Positions 1 to 7,858 of a stretch of 64,000 nucleotides of DNA are shown here, one piece after another. Numbering within the stretch: position 1 is the stretch's first letter; every line of letters starts with the position of its first letter. This DNA comes from Limnoglobus roseus (GTDB lineage Bacteria; Planctomycetota; Planctomycetia; Gemmatales; Gemmataceae), in assembly GCF_008254045.1 (NCBI RefSeq), contig NZ_CP042425.1, positions 744,001-808,000 on the forward strand, read 5' to 3'. The position numbers were made by a program, and so were the translations under genes. The notes beneath the pieces were generated by a model that made no database searches, was not told the DNA's origin, and was given only the letters and a program-made list of their open reading frames with translations.

Positions 1-281
1 AAATCACCGCGGTCGAGTTCGATCCAGAAACACTTGCCTTGCAGGTGTTCGAGCCACTTGGCCCGGAGGTAGCCGGTCCAGTGGACGCGGACCCAATTTT
101 GGATGGCAGTTTCGCCGAGGTCGTAGCCAACTTTTTCGCTCTCGATCCACTTGAACTTGGCTTCTTCGCCGCGACAGTGGTCGTGAATGCTTTGCTTGGG
201 AACGTTCGCGGGTGCAGTGGCGGTCATCCGTGGCACGGCTGCGGGGTCGCAGCTCACCTCACCAGTATTCATGGCAACCAT
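1..281 (-). CDS. Unknown protein, 3' part cut off by the window start
   Basis: The reading frame is open from an ATG at 281 down to base 1 without a stop, so the C-terminus lies outside the window. In-frame ATGs at 272 and 227 are also possible; none has a convincing Shine-Dalgarno sequence, so the true start is uncertain. From the ATG at 227 the visible product starts MTATAPANVPKQSIHD. It is rich in Trp and His, with segments such as WVRVHWTGYLRAKWLEHLQG followed by KCFWIEL. The Trp/His spacing looks like a conserved small-domain fold, but I cannot name a family. It is followed on the opposite side by 114 bases of AT-richer non-coding DNA before the SDR gene. Confidence 0.6.
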   Translation of the reverse strand, partial: MVAMNTGEVSCDPAAVPRMTATAPANVPKQSIHDHCRGEEAKFKWIESEKVGYDLGETAIQNWVRVHWTGYLRAKWLEHLQGKCFWIELDRGD

Positions 282-395
282 GGTACACGAGCCGTTGAGG
301 AGAGGAACGGATCGCACCCCCCGACCACGCATCGGCGGGATGAATTAGGAATTATTCATTATACTAGACGAATTACACGTCGGGCAAGTTCCATT

Positions 396-1160
396 TTACT
401 TCGCGGTATATCCGCCGTCCACGAATAGCGTGGTGCCGGTCACATAACTGCCCGCGTCGCTCGCTAACATTAACGCTGGGCCGACCAGTTCTTGCGCCTG
501 CGCCCACCGGCCGAGGGCGGTGTGGTCCGCAAATGCTTGTTTTTCCCCATCGGACAGTACGGACATCGGCAAATCGGTCAAAAATGGCCCGGGAGCCAGG
601 CAATTCACGGTAATTCCGAAAGGCCCGAGGTCCAGGGCGGACGCCCGCGTGAAGCCCATCAGGGCCGATTTCGTGGCGGAGTATACATTTCGTCCCGCCT
701 TTGAAACTTGTCCAAAAATGGACGAAATGTGAATCACCCGCCCCCATTTGCGCTCCTTCATCTGCGGTACGAGCGCCCGCGTGATCGCCATGCACGACGA
801 CAGGTTCACCTCGATCAGGCGGTCCCACACGTCGTCGCTGATCTCGTCGACCGGTTGCGGGTGGTTCGTCCCGGCGTTGTTAATGACGATGTCGATCTTG
901 CCCATCTTCGCCAGAGCGTCGGCGGCCATTTGTTTGACCTGCTCGCGGTCGGCCATGTCGCAGACGAAGTACGCCCCGCAGCGGTGGATGCCGAGCAGAA
1001 TCTTGTCCAGCGAACTCTTGAGCTGTTCCTCGGTGCGGGCCGCGATGACGATGTCCGCCCCTGCCTCGGCCAGCCCGCGGGCCATCGCCAGGCCGAGGCC
1101 CTTGTTGCCCCCGGTGACGAGGGCGACTTTGCCGGTCAGATCGAACAAGGGGAGTTTCAT
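396..1160 (-). CDS. SDR-family NAD(P)-dependent oxidoreductase
   Basis: Classical short-chain dehydrogenase/reductase of 254 residues, the usual length. The cofactor motif TGGNKGLG is at residues 16-23, the NNAG motif at 94-97, and the catalytic set is Ser146/147, Tyr160 and Lys164 in YSATK. The C-terminal GTTLFVDGGY is typical of gluconate 5-dehydrogenase, glucose 1-dehydrogenase and FabG-like members. The family reduces or oxidises carbonyl/hydroxyl groups with NAD(P)(H); the substrate cannot be told from sequence. The ATG overlaps the TGA of the upstream membrane glycosyltransferase gene by four bases (ATGA), so it is the last gene of a three-gene operon. FabG in the strict sense is less likely because no other fatty-acid genes are nearby. 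Confidence 0.88.
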   Translation of the reverse strand: MKLPLFDLTGKVALVTGGNKGLGLAMARGLAEAGADIVIAARTEEQLKSSLDKILLGIHRCGAYFVCDMADREQVKQMAADALAKMGKIDIVINNAGTNHPQPVDEISDDVWDRLIEVNLSSCMAITRALVPQMKERKWGRVIHISSIFGQVSKAGRNVYSATKSALMGFTRASALDLGPFGITVNCLAPGPFLTDLPMSVLSDGEKQAFADHTALGRWAQAQELVGPALMLASDAGSYVTGTTLFVDGGYTAK

Positions 1161-2695
1161 GGAAACGCTCGGTGAGGGGCCGGCTCGCGGAGTTGGTACC
1201 AGGTCCCGCGGTCGTGACGCTCGACCGCGGCGTACTCGGTGTCCAGAATCTGTTGGAGTTCAGGATACCGATTTTGAACCAGCCGGTCGTACCCGTGCGG
1301 CGAACCGGCGACGAAAACCGCGACGGGCTTCGCCCGCCGAACCTGTTCGATCAAACGGTTGCGGAGTTCCTGGTGGTAGAGTTCGACCGACCATCCGCTG
1401 ATCGCCACGGCGGGCCGGCGGGTCGCCTCCCAGTACACGAGCGGATCGCCGATGACCAAGATCGCGCCGGTCGGCGCGTCGGGCCGCGTGGCCCAGGCCG
1501 CTAATTCGCGGGCTTCGCGGTAGGCTTGCCCGGCGGCGAACCGGGCGGCAGCCCGACCTGCGGCCGAGAAGCCGCCGCCGTGCCGCAGGAGTCGCAGGTA
1601 GGCGTTGGCCCCGTGGCCGCAGGTCGGGGCCAACGCCAGCAGCACGCACGCCAACAGGACGACGCCTTCCCGCCGCGTCAGGTGCGGGCTTACGCGCTGC
1701 CAGATCGCGGGCCACGTATAGGCTGCCAGGACGCACGTCGGCACGCCCGGCAGGAGGACGTGGTACGTCCACCACGACCACGTTTGCACGAGGATCACGC
1801 TCGCACTCGCCCCGATCACGAGCCACAGGGCCACGACGAACGGGTCACGGCCCTGCCGAAGTCGGCACCAACTGCCGAGAACCACCGCGGCGAAGACAGC
1901 GGAGTAAAGCTCCATTCCCCAGCGGACCGTACCCGCCAGTCGGTCGAACCCGGCCGGTTCCGCCGCGGCCCGCATCCCGCGGGAATCGACGAACAGCGTT
2001 CGCAACATCGGCGTCAGCGCATCGTGGGCGGCGAAGTAGCCGCACACCGCGCCGAGGACGGCGGCCACCCCGAGTGCGAGGAACGCCACCCACTCCGCGG
2101 CCGCCCGCCACCCGCGTTCGCGGACCACCACGTACAGCAAGTAACCCCAGCCGACGGCGAGGCACACGCCGAACAGTAACTTAAACGCGAGAACAACCCC
2201 GCCGGCGACGCCCGCAAGGCCGGCGGCCCGCGGCGTCCGGCGACTCGCGGCCCAGATCGCGACGACCAACGGGAACGCGACCAACCCTTCGACTTTCGTC
2301 AGTTGCGACGGGTCCGAGCACGCCGGCCAAAAATACCCGATGCCAACGAGGACCGCCGGTGCGAGCGGCCAACGGGTAAGACCGTAAGCCCGGCGGACGA
2401 TCTCACTGACGGCCGCGACGAACGCGAGCCAGTACAGCCACTCGAAGAGGTGGATGCCGTCCTCGGTGAACCCGAGGCACGCCCCGGCGGCAGTGTAAAA
2501 GGCGTAGATGCCGGGATTCGTCACGTCCCAGTAGTCGCGGTACAGCACCGCCCCTGCGGCCAGTTCTCGGGCGAATATCGCGAAGAGCGCCTGGTCGCCC
2601 CGGAACGGTGTCCCCGCCGCCGGCCACCCCGCCAGCACCATGACGCTGAGAATCGCAATTGCCGAACGAACACGGCCGCCGGCGGTGGGCGTCAT
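1157..2695 (-). CDS. Polytopic membrane glycosyltransferase-like protein (GT39/ArnT type)
   Basis: 512 residues with many hydrophobic helices. The N-terminal layout is a first span, then a periplasmic-type loop with the acidic FRGDQALFAIFARELAAG (Asp34), then YRDYWDVTNPGIYAFY. This resembles the GT-C fold of the PMT/ArnT family, in which the first loop carries the catalytic aspartate and sugars are moved from polyprenyl-phosphate donors at the outer face of the membrane. The C-terminal third (from about residue 400) is soluble. It overlaps its upstream neighbour (parvulin) and its downstream neighbour (SDR) by ATGA junctions, so the three are very probably co-transcribed and translationally coupled. 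The acceptor is unknown. Confidence 0.75.
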   Translation of the reverse strand: MTPTAGGRVRSAIAILSVMVLAGWPAAGTPFRGDQALFAIFARELAAGAVLYRDYWDVTNPGIYAFYTAAGACLGFTEDGIHLFEWLYWLAFVAAVSEIVRRAYGLTRWPLAPAVLVGIGYFWPACSDPSQLTKVEGLVAFPLVVAIWAASRRTPRAAGLAGVAGGVVLAFKLLFGVCLAVGWGYLLYVVVRERGWRAAAEWVAFLALGVAAVLGAVCGYFAAHDALTPMLRTLFVDSRGMRAAAEPAGFDRLAGTVRWGMELYSAVFAAVVLGSWCRLRQGRDPFVVALWLVIGASASVILVQTWSWWTYHVLLPGVPTCVLAAYTWPAIWQRVSPHLTRREGVVLLACVLLALAPTCGHGANAYLRLLRHGGGFSAAGRAAARFAAGQAYREARELAAWATRPDAPTGAILVIGDPLVYWEATRRPAVAISGWSVELYHQELRNRLIEQVRRAKPVAVFVAGSPHGYDRLVQNRYPELQQILDTEYAAVERHDRGTWYQLREPAPHRAFP

Positions 2696-3621
2696 GGCAG
2701 GGTCACCTCAATCTTGGCGTCCTTGCGCAGTTTCGCGAGTAGACTCTGGCGGATTTCGTCCGCGTACACGTCGCGAACCTGATCGACGACCTTCTCGAAC
2801 GCCACCGGGGTGCCGGCCTTGCGGGCCGTGACCAGGATCAGGTGCAAACCGTCGTCGCAGGCGACCACGTCGCTGATCTCGTTGGGCTTCAGGGCGAACG
2901 CGGCCGCCGCGAACGGCTCGTCCACGATCGCGTCCTTCCGGGTGATGTAGCCGAGGTCGCCGCCAGTGCGGGCCGTCGGGCAGACGGAGTGCTTTTTCGC
3001 CGCCGACGCGAAGTCGATCTTGCCCGCCAGAATGTCCAACCGCAGTTGTTTGAGCTTCTCCATCGCCACCGCTTGCTCGCCCGCGGGGGCGGTCGGCCCG
3101 AGCCGCAGGACGATGTGCGAGACCCGCACCGTGGCGTTCTCGAAGAACACGCGGTTCGCCTCGAAGTACTTCTTCAGTTCCGCCTCGGTCGCCTTCTGGT
3201 CGATCAGCCGTTGCAGTTGGATCACGCGGGTCCACCCGTCGCGAACCTGTTGTTCCGTCTGGCCGGTTTCCTTGAGGTGGTCCGCGAGCGTCTTCTTCTG
3301 CTTCCGCAGGCTGGCGGCCACCCCCTGCATGTACTTGTCGAGGTCCGCCGGCGGAACCTGTGGGCCGTGCTGCTTCAGGAATTGCGTGAGCAACTGTAGG
3401 TCGATGAGGTCGTTGAGGACTTCCGCCCGAAGTTGCTTGGCCTGGGCCGTCGTCAAGGGGGCGTCCACGGGCGAGTGCCGTTTCAGCATCGCGTCGACTT
3501 CATCGAGGCGAATCGGTTCGCCGTTAACCGTGGCGGCGACAGATGTTGCCGGCTTGGCCTGGGCGAGAAGGGCGGGGGCGAAGACCAACAGCGTCACCGA
3601 CGCGACGATCCCTCGCGGCAT
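2692..3621 (-). CDS. Exported parvulin-type peptidyl-prolyl isomerase
   Basis: About 309 residues from the ATG at 3621; the frame is open further upstream, but MPRGIVASVTLLVFAPALLA begins a clear signal peptide, so this start is preferred. After export there is a SurA/PrsA-like N-terminal helical domain (residues about 30-160), then a rotamase (PpiC) domain starting VSHIVLRLG and ending near DGLHLILVTAR. Family proteins act as periplasmic chaperones and cis-trans prolyl isomerases for outer-envelope proteins. It is the first gene of the operon with the membrane glycosyltransferase and the SDR enzyme, overlapping the former by four bases. A role in folding envelope proteins is inferred from the family. 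Confidence 0.85.
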   Translation of the reverse strand: MPRGIVASVTLLVFAPALLAQAKPATSVAATVNGEPIRLDEVDAMLKRHSPVDAPLTTAQAKQLRAEVLNDLIDLQLLTQFLKQHGPQVPPADLDKYMQGVAASLRKQKKTLADHLKETGQTEQQVRDGWTRVIQLQRLIDQKATEAELKKYFEANRVFFENATVRVSHIVLRLGPTAPAGEQAVAMEKLKQLRLDILAGKIDFASAAKKHSVCPTARTGGDLGYITRKDAIVDEPFAAAAFALKPNEISDVVACDDGLHLILVTARKAGTPVAFEKVVDQVRDVYADEIRQSLLAKLRKDAKIEVTLP

Positions 3622-3704
3622 GGCAAATCTCCCGGCAGAGTCGTGGCAGAGGCCGAGGGGTATAGCCGGGGGCGGGGGCGACTGCAACAGGATAATGCGG
3701 CCGC

Positions 3705-3740
3705 AAAAACGAAACAAGGGGGCCGGCTGGCCCCCTTGTT
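3705..3740 (-). terminator. Rho-independent terminator of the Cys-rich gene
   Basis: A perfect 12-base inverted repeat (3713-3724 with 3729-3740, loop of four) lies just after the stop of the Cys-rich gene at 3761. Read on the minus strand it is followed by TTCGTTTTTGC, a T-rich tail. This is a textbook intrinsic terminator and separates the Cys-rich gene from the parvulin operon. Confidence 0.85.
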
Positions 3741-3760
3741 CGCTCGATTCAAAGAGAATC

Positions 3761-4165
3761 TTACGATTCCTTCTTCGGCGCGTCCTTCTTCGGGGCTTCC
3801 ACCGGGGCCGGCATGGCCTTCGGGGCTTCCGCCGTCGGGGCCGGCGTCACGATCGGAGCGCCGGGCAGCGCACAAGGCGAGCTCGGGGTGCCGCACGGGG
3901 CCGGGGCGTCGCAGCCGCCACAGGCCGGGGCCGGAGCCGGAACCGAACAGGTGTCGCAGGCCGGGGCGACCGTGCCGCCACAGCAACCGCTGTTGTGCTT
4001 GTGGCGCAGGCCGCTGAACAGGCCGCCGCCGCCGCAGCAGCCGCTGCTGTGCTTGGCGAACAGGCCCACGTGTGGGGTGCCGCCGCAGCAGCCGTCACCC
4101 TTTTTGCCGAACGAAGCCACGTCGCCCGACGACGCCACCGCCATCATCATAACCATGCTGTACAT
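3761..4165 (-). CDS. Small Cys-rich GCCGG-repeat protein
   Basis: 134 residues from the ATG at 4165, which has GAGG about 10 bases upstream. The N-terminus MYSMVMMMAVASSGDVASFG resembles the leader of small Cys-rich proteins that recur in planctomycete genomes. It is followed by four Cys clusters, three of them GCCGG blocks with intervening His and Phe (CCGGTPHVGLFAKHSSGCCGG and similar), then a CDTC/CGGC segment and a Pro/Ala/Lys-rich tail ending APKKDAPKKES. The start region looks like a weak signal sequence. Function is unknown; metal binding or disulfide-cross-linked envelope material are possibilities, but only the composition supports them. It has its own terminator and is transcribed away from the HTTM module. 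Confidence 0.75.
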   Translation of the reverse strand: MYSMVMMMAVASSGDVASFGKKGDGCCGGTPHVGLFAKHSSGCCGGGGLFSGLRHKHNSGCCGGTVAPACDTCSVPAPAPACGGCDAPAPCGTPSSPCALPGAPIVTPAPTAEAPKAMPAPVEAPKKDAPKKES

Positions 4166-4582
4166 GTGCTGAACCTCGGTGAGAGTAACACTTCCGCCAA
4201 GCCGCGACGTGTGCGTTAAGCTGGAGAGTCCAGCGAATCCGCCGCAACCAGGTAAGCTGGCGTAGTGGGATGGTATAGGCTCGCGCGACCATGTCAACCG
4301 GAATTTGGGGGCTTTGCCGGTGGCGGCGGGATTTGTAGCGGACTCACCGATTTTAACGCCTCGACGGCCCCATACCACTCTTGGACAGCCGCAGAAACGG
4401 TGCCTGAAACCCGTCGGCACCGATTTTAACGTCTCGACGGAACACGTGTACTTCGGGCGTCAACGAAATCGAAATCGGACCGTACTGTCCTCTGTATGAC
4501 CGCCGTCGTCGGGTATCTTAACCACGCCGGCAGGGATTGCCGCCCTTTCCCTGTCGCGCTCTGTGTGTCCACGGAGTGCTCC
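4166..4582. other. 417-base divergent intergenic region
   Basis: Non-coding stretch between the Cys-rich gene (minus) and the HTTM module (plus); it must hold promoters for both. I see no RNA gene. Its notable content is a 23-base direct repeat with one mismatch (4345-4367 and 4418-4440), listed separately. An in-frame ATG at 4496 could extend the plus-strand gene, but the ATG at 4583 has the better ribosome-binding site. Confidence 0.6.
4345..4440. repeat. Pair of 23-base direct repeats
   Basis: Copies at 4345-4367 and 4418-4440 share the core CACCGATTTTAACG followed by CTCGACGG; they differ only at one C/T position. The start-to-start spacing is 73 bases, about seven helical turns. The AT-rich centre and the location in a divergent promoter region suggest a pair of regulator-binding sites, but a chance duplication cannot be excluded. 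Confidence 0.6.
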
Positions 4583-5812
4583 ATGCTTGAATTACCTTTG
4601 CCGATCGACCCCAATCCGCCGCCGGAACCCCGGCGGGTATACACCGTCGCCGGAATCGGCCTCGCGGTGACAGCCGTGGCCGCCGCCCTGGGCATCGCCC
4701 TGGATGCGTCCGGCAGCGGGGGGGGGCCGTCGGCCCTCAGTGCCTTCCGCCTGGTCCTGGTCGCGGGCGGCACGCTGACCGTCGGCGCGGCCGTGTCGAT
4801 GCGGGCCACGCTCCCGCTCGTCTGGCTTTTCGGAGCGGGGGCGGCGTTCTTGGCGTCGTTCGGTCTGCCGGAACACTGGGACTCGGCCCGGATGCTCGCC
4901 CGCGTGACGGTGTACGCGGCCCTCACGGGAGCATTGTTGGCCTGGGCCCCGGTGAAGTTCCGCTACGCGGCCGTCTCGCTGGCCGTGGTCTACCACTTCT
5001 TCGGCATCTTCCTGGCGACCACCTGGCCCGACCCGACGCCGTGGTTCACGCAGCAAGTCGGCACGCGGGTTTACCTGCCGTACATCCAGTTCATGTACCT
5101 GAAGAACGCCTACCACTTCTACTCGCCGGAGCCGGGGTCTGCGAGCCACCTGTTCTGCCTCGTCGTGTACGACGCCACCGACCCACAGACCGGGAAGCCG
5201 GAGGCGAAGTGGGTGACGATGCCCAGCCGCGAGCACAACTGGAAAGACCCGATGGGCCTGAGTTACTTCCGCCGGCTGTCGCTGACGGAGCAGGCGAGCG
5301 GGAGCATGCCGCAGTTGAACCCGCAGTCGGACGAGTGGCGGGACATTAACGCCCGTCGGCGGGCCGTCGCGCAGGGGGCGCAGCCGAACGTGGCGGAAAT
5401 CCCGCTCGCCCCGCTCGACACCGACCCGAACCAGTACCGGATGCCGCGGTACGACATCTCCCGGTACCTGCTGCCGTCCTATGCGGCGCACCTGATGCAC
5501 GCCTATTCCACCCCCGAGAAGAAGGTGGCGAGCGTGAAGATTTACCGGCTCGATCACCCGATCCCGAACCTGTACCAGTTCAGCCAGGAGAACTGGAACC
5601 CGCACCACCCGATCGGCTTCAAGCCGTTCTACCTCGGCGAGTTCGTGCCGACCGGCGACGGGGACGCCGTGCTGAAGGACAAGCAAGACCCGATGCTCTA
5701 CTGGATGACGCCAATCCTGCCGAAGCTCCGGGACGCGAAGGGCCGGGAGTACGAAGACTTCATGAGCAAGCACGCGAAGTACGAGTTCAACTGGGAAGCG
5801 AGGATGCCATGA
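4583..5812 (+). CDS. Membrane protein paired with the HTTM protein
   Basis: 409 residues from the ATG at 4583, chosen because GGAG lies eight bases upstream; an upstream ATG at 4496 is in frame but gives an unlikely leader. The N-terminal third has about four to five hydrophobic segments (residues 18-160). The rest is soluble and rich in Tyr, Pro and charged residues, beginning YLKNAYHFYSPEPGSASHLF. I do not recognise a named domain. The TGA overlaps the ATG of the HTTM gene (ATGA), so the two are made together. Vitamin K-dependent carboxylase, the best-known HTTM protein, has a lumenal domain after the HTTM part. The soluble half here might play a matching role in trans; that is inference only. 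Confidence 0.7.
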   Translation: MLELPLPIDPNPPPEPRRVYTVAGIGLAVTAVAAALGIALDASGSGGGPSALSAFRLVLVAGGTLTVGAAVSMRATLPLVWLFGAGAAFLASFGLPEHWDSARMLARVTVYAALTGALLAWAPVKFRYAAVSLAVVYHFFGIFLATTWPDPTPWFTQQVGTRVYLPYIQFMYLKNAYHFYSPEPGSASHLFCLVVYDATDPQTGKPEAKWVTMPSREHNWKDPMGLSYFRRLSLTEQASGSMPQLNPQSDEWRDINARRRAVAQGAQPNVAEIPLAPLDTDPNQYRMPRYDISRYLLPSYAAHLMHAYSTPEKKVASVKIYRLDHPIPNLYQFSQENWNPHHPIGFKPFYLGEFVPTGDGDAVLKDKQDPMLYWMTPILPKLRDAKGREYEDFMSKHAKYEFNWEARMP

Positions 5813-7716
5813 CCCCCACCCCGGACACGACGCCGAAAAACGCCTGGACCCGCTTCTGGTTCACGCCGACCGACCCGACGACCCTCGGCTTCATGCGGAT
5901 CGTCACCGGCCTGCTCATCCTGTACGTCCACAGCGTCTACTGCCTGGACCTGTACGCCTACTTCGGCAAGCACGGCTGGTACTCGCTCTCCGAAGTGGAC
6001 AAGGAGCGGCACGAATCGCCGACCGTCATCCCGCCGATGTTCGGCCCGGAGGCGTGGCAGGACTACGTGCCGAACGGCCGCGTGCCGATCTTCCCGCACC
6101 GGCTCGAAGCGGTGATGAAGTTTATCCGCAAGGTCGACGCCGATCCGGCCGTCCGCAAGGGACAGTTGGCGTACCTGATCCGCATTCAGAACGAGGTGTT
6201 GAAGTCAAGTCAGCCGCCGACGACGGTGAACCCGGCCACCGGCCTGTACGCGATGAATATGTCGGCCCACCTGCCCCGCAACTACGCGGCGGTGCCGAAC
6301 GAGGCCCTCGACTACCTCAACTCCTTCTACACGGCCGAGAAGGTCCGCGGACCGCAACTCGACGCCTTCGTTAACCCGGCCCTGCGGTCGCCGAAGGACC
6401 GCGTGCCCCCGGCGTTCCTCAACGACCTCGATCAAACCGGCCCGAACAGCCGCGAAGCCGTGCGACACGAGATCGAGCAGTTCCTCGCCGTCCTTGCGAC
6501 CGATTCGACACAGCGGAAGTACGTGATCGACCACCTGGTCGAGACTGGCTTCCAGAACCGCCAATCGCTTCTGGAGTTCTTGCTCAACCTGCCCGCCGAC
6601 GCCGCCGAGCGCGAGCGGCAGACCGCGTACCTGGAGAAGTGGGGTGCCGAAGAGCACAAGGCGTACAGCCGGGGGAACGCGACGTTCTCGCTGTGGTACC
6701 ACATCTCCGACCCGACCGAGATGGCCGTCGCCCACGGCGTGATCCTGGTCGTCATGGTCCTGTTCACCATCGGCCTGTTCACCCGCGTCACGTCGGTGCT
6801 GACGTGGCTGGCGGCCGTCGGCTACATCCAGCGGACGCAGCAAGTGCTCTTCGGCATGGACACGATGATGAACCTGCTGCTGATCTACCTGATGATCGGC
6901 AGCAGCGGGGCGGCCCTGTCGGTAGACCGGCTGATCGCCCGCTACCGGGCGTCGCGGAACAGCCTTCGCCGGACCGGCGGCCTCGACGGCCCGACGCGGG
7001 CGTTTCTGGCCGCCCCACCGAAGTCGGTCGTGGCCGGGTTCGCCCTGCGGTTGGTGCAGTTCCACTTCTGCATCATCTACCTCGCGGCCGGCATGTCGAA
7101 GCTCCAGGGCGGGTCGTGGTGGAACACGAACGCCTTCTGGGACACGATGGCCAACCCCGAGTTCACGCTGATCCACTTCCGCTGGTACGAGGACTGGCTG
7201 CGCTTCATGGTGCAGCACCGCATCGTGTACGCATGTATGGCCGGGTTCATGGTGGTGTTCACGTTCGTGATGGAACTCGGCCTGCCGTTCCTAATCTGGG
7301 GCCGCCTGCGGCCGTACTACGTGGTGCTGAGCGCCCTGTTCCACTTCGGCATCTCGCTGAGCATGGGCCTGAACCTGTTCGGCCTGTTCATGATGACGCT
7401 AGTGCTGTCGTTCGTCCCCGGCGCGGCGATCCGCAGTCAACTCCGCGGCGGCCCGAATCTGCCGCGCGGCCGGATCGACTTCGACCCGAAGCAGGAGGCG
7501 CACGAGAAAGCCGCCGCCGCCGCGGTGATGGCCGACACCGACGGGCAATTGGATTTGGCCCCCGGCGAGGGGAAGGCTTACGCGGTGACGGTCAACGGCC
7601 AGGAATCGACCGGGGCGGCCGTGCCGACGGCGCTGTTCGGCACCTTGACACTGCTGAAGCTGGCCCGCGTGCTGAAGTGGGTGCCAGGGGTGAAGGGCCT
7701 GTTCGGGGTGAAGTGA
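5809..7716 (+). CDS. HTTM-domain membrane protein
   Basis: 635 residues. The start NAWTRFWFTPTDPTTLGFMR followed by a hydrophobic helix is characteristic of HTTM proteins (the transmembrane domain shared with vitamin K-dependent gamma-carboxylase). A soluble insert of roughly 240 residues (about 55-300) follows the first span. The remaining spans run from about residue 301 to 545, including FHFCIIYLAAGMSKLQGG and GLPFLIWGRLRPYY, which are typical of the domain. A charged tail follows. HTTM proteins of bacteria have no established single reaction. It is translationally coupled to the preceding membrane protein, and a strong palindrome lies 22 bases after the stop. Confidence 0.82.
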   Translation: MTPTPDTTPKNAWTRFWFTPTDPTTLGFMRIVTGLLILYVHSVYCLDLYAYFGKHGWYSLSEVDKERHESPTVIPPMFGPEAWQDYVPNGRVPIFPHRLEAVMKFIRKVDADPAVRKGQLAYLIRIQNEVLKSSQPPTTVNPATGLYAMNMSAHLPRNYAAVPNEALDYLNSFYTAEKVRGPQLDAFVNPALRSPKDRVPPAFLNDLDQTGPNSREAVRHEIEQFLAVLATDSTQRKYVIDHLVETGFQNRQSLLEFLLNLPADAAERERQTAYLEKWGAEEHKAYSRGNATFSLWYHISDPTEMAVAHGVILVVMVLFTIGLFTRVTSVLTWLAAVGYIQRTQQVLFGMDTMMNLLLIYLMIGSSGAALSVDRLIARYRASRNSLRRTGGLDGPTRAFLAAPPKSVVAGFALRLVQFHFCIIYLAAGMSKLQGGSWWNTNAFWDTMANPEFTLIHFRWYEDWLRFMVQHRIVYACMAGFMVVFTFVMELGLPFLIWGRLRPYYVVLSALFHFGISLSMGLNLFGLFMMTLVLSFVPGAAIRSQLRGGPNLPRGRIDFDPKQEAHEKAAAAAVMADTDGQLDLAPGEGKAYAVTVNGQESTGAAVPTALFGTLTLLKLARVLKWVPGVKGLFGVK

Positions 7717-7738
7717 ACCGAGAGCTTCCTCGCGAATT

Positions 7739-7817
7739 AACGGCGAGCGGCCCGGCGTGAGCGGGCCGTGTCTGATACGCCCAGACACGGCCCGCTCACG
7801 CCGGGCCGCTCGCCGTT
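7739..7817. terminator. Perfect 35-base-arm palindrome between convergent genes
   Basis: Arms at 7739-7773 and 7783-7817 are exact reverse complements with a nine-base loop. It sits in the middle of the gap between the HTTM gene (plus, ending 7716) and the PSD1 gene (minus, ending 7859). Its symmetry makes it usable as a bidirectional terminator, although there is no long T-tract. The very GC-rich arms and similar structures at 16149 and 26270 suggest a dispersed palindromic repeat used as a terminator. Confidence 0.75.
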
Positions 7818-7858
7818 GCGAGAGTACGGTACGCACGGTGGGAGGGATGCCATCGGTT

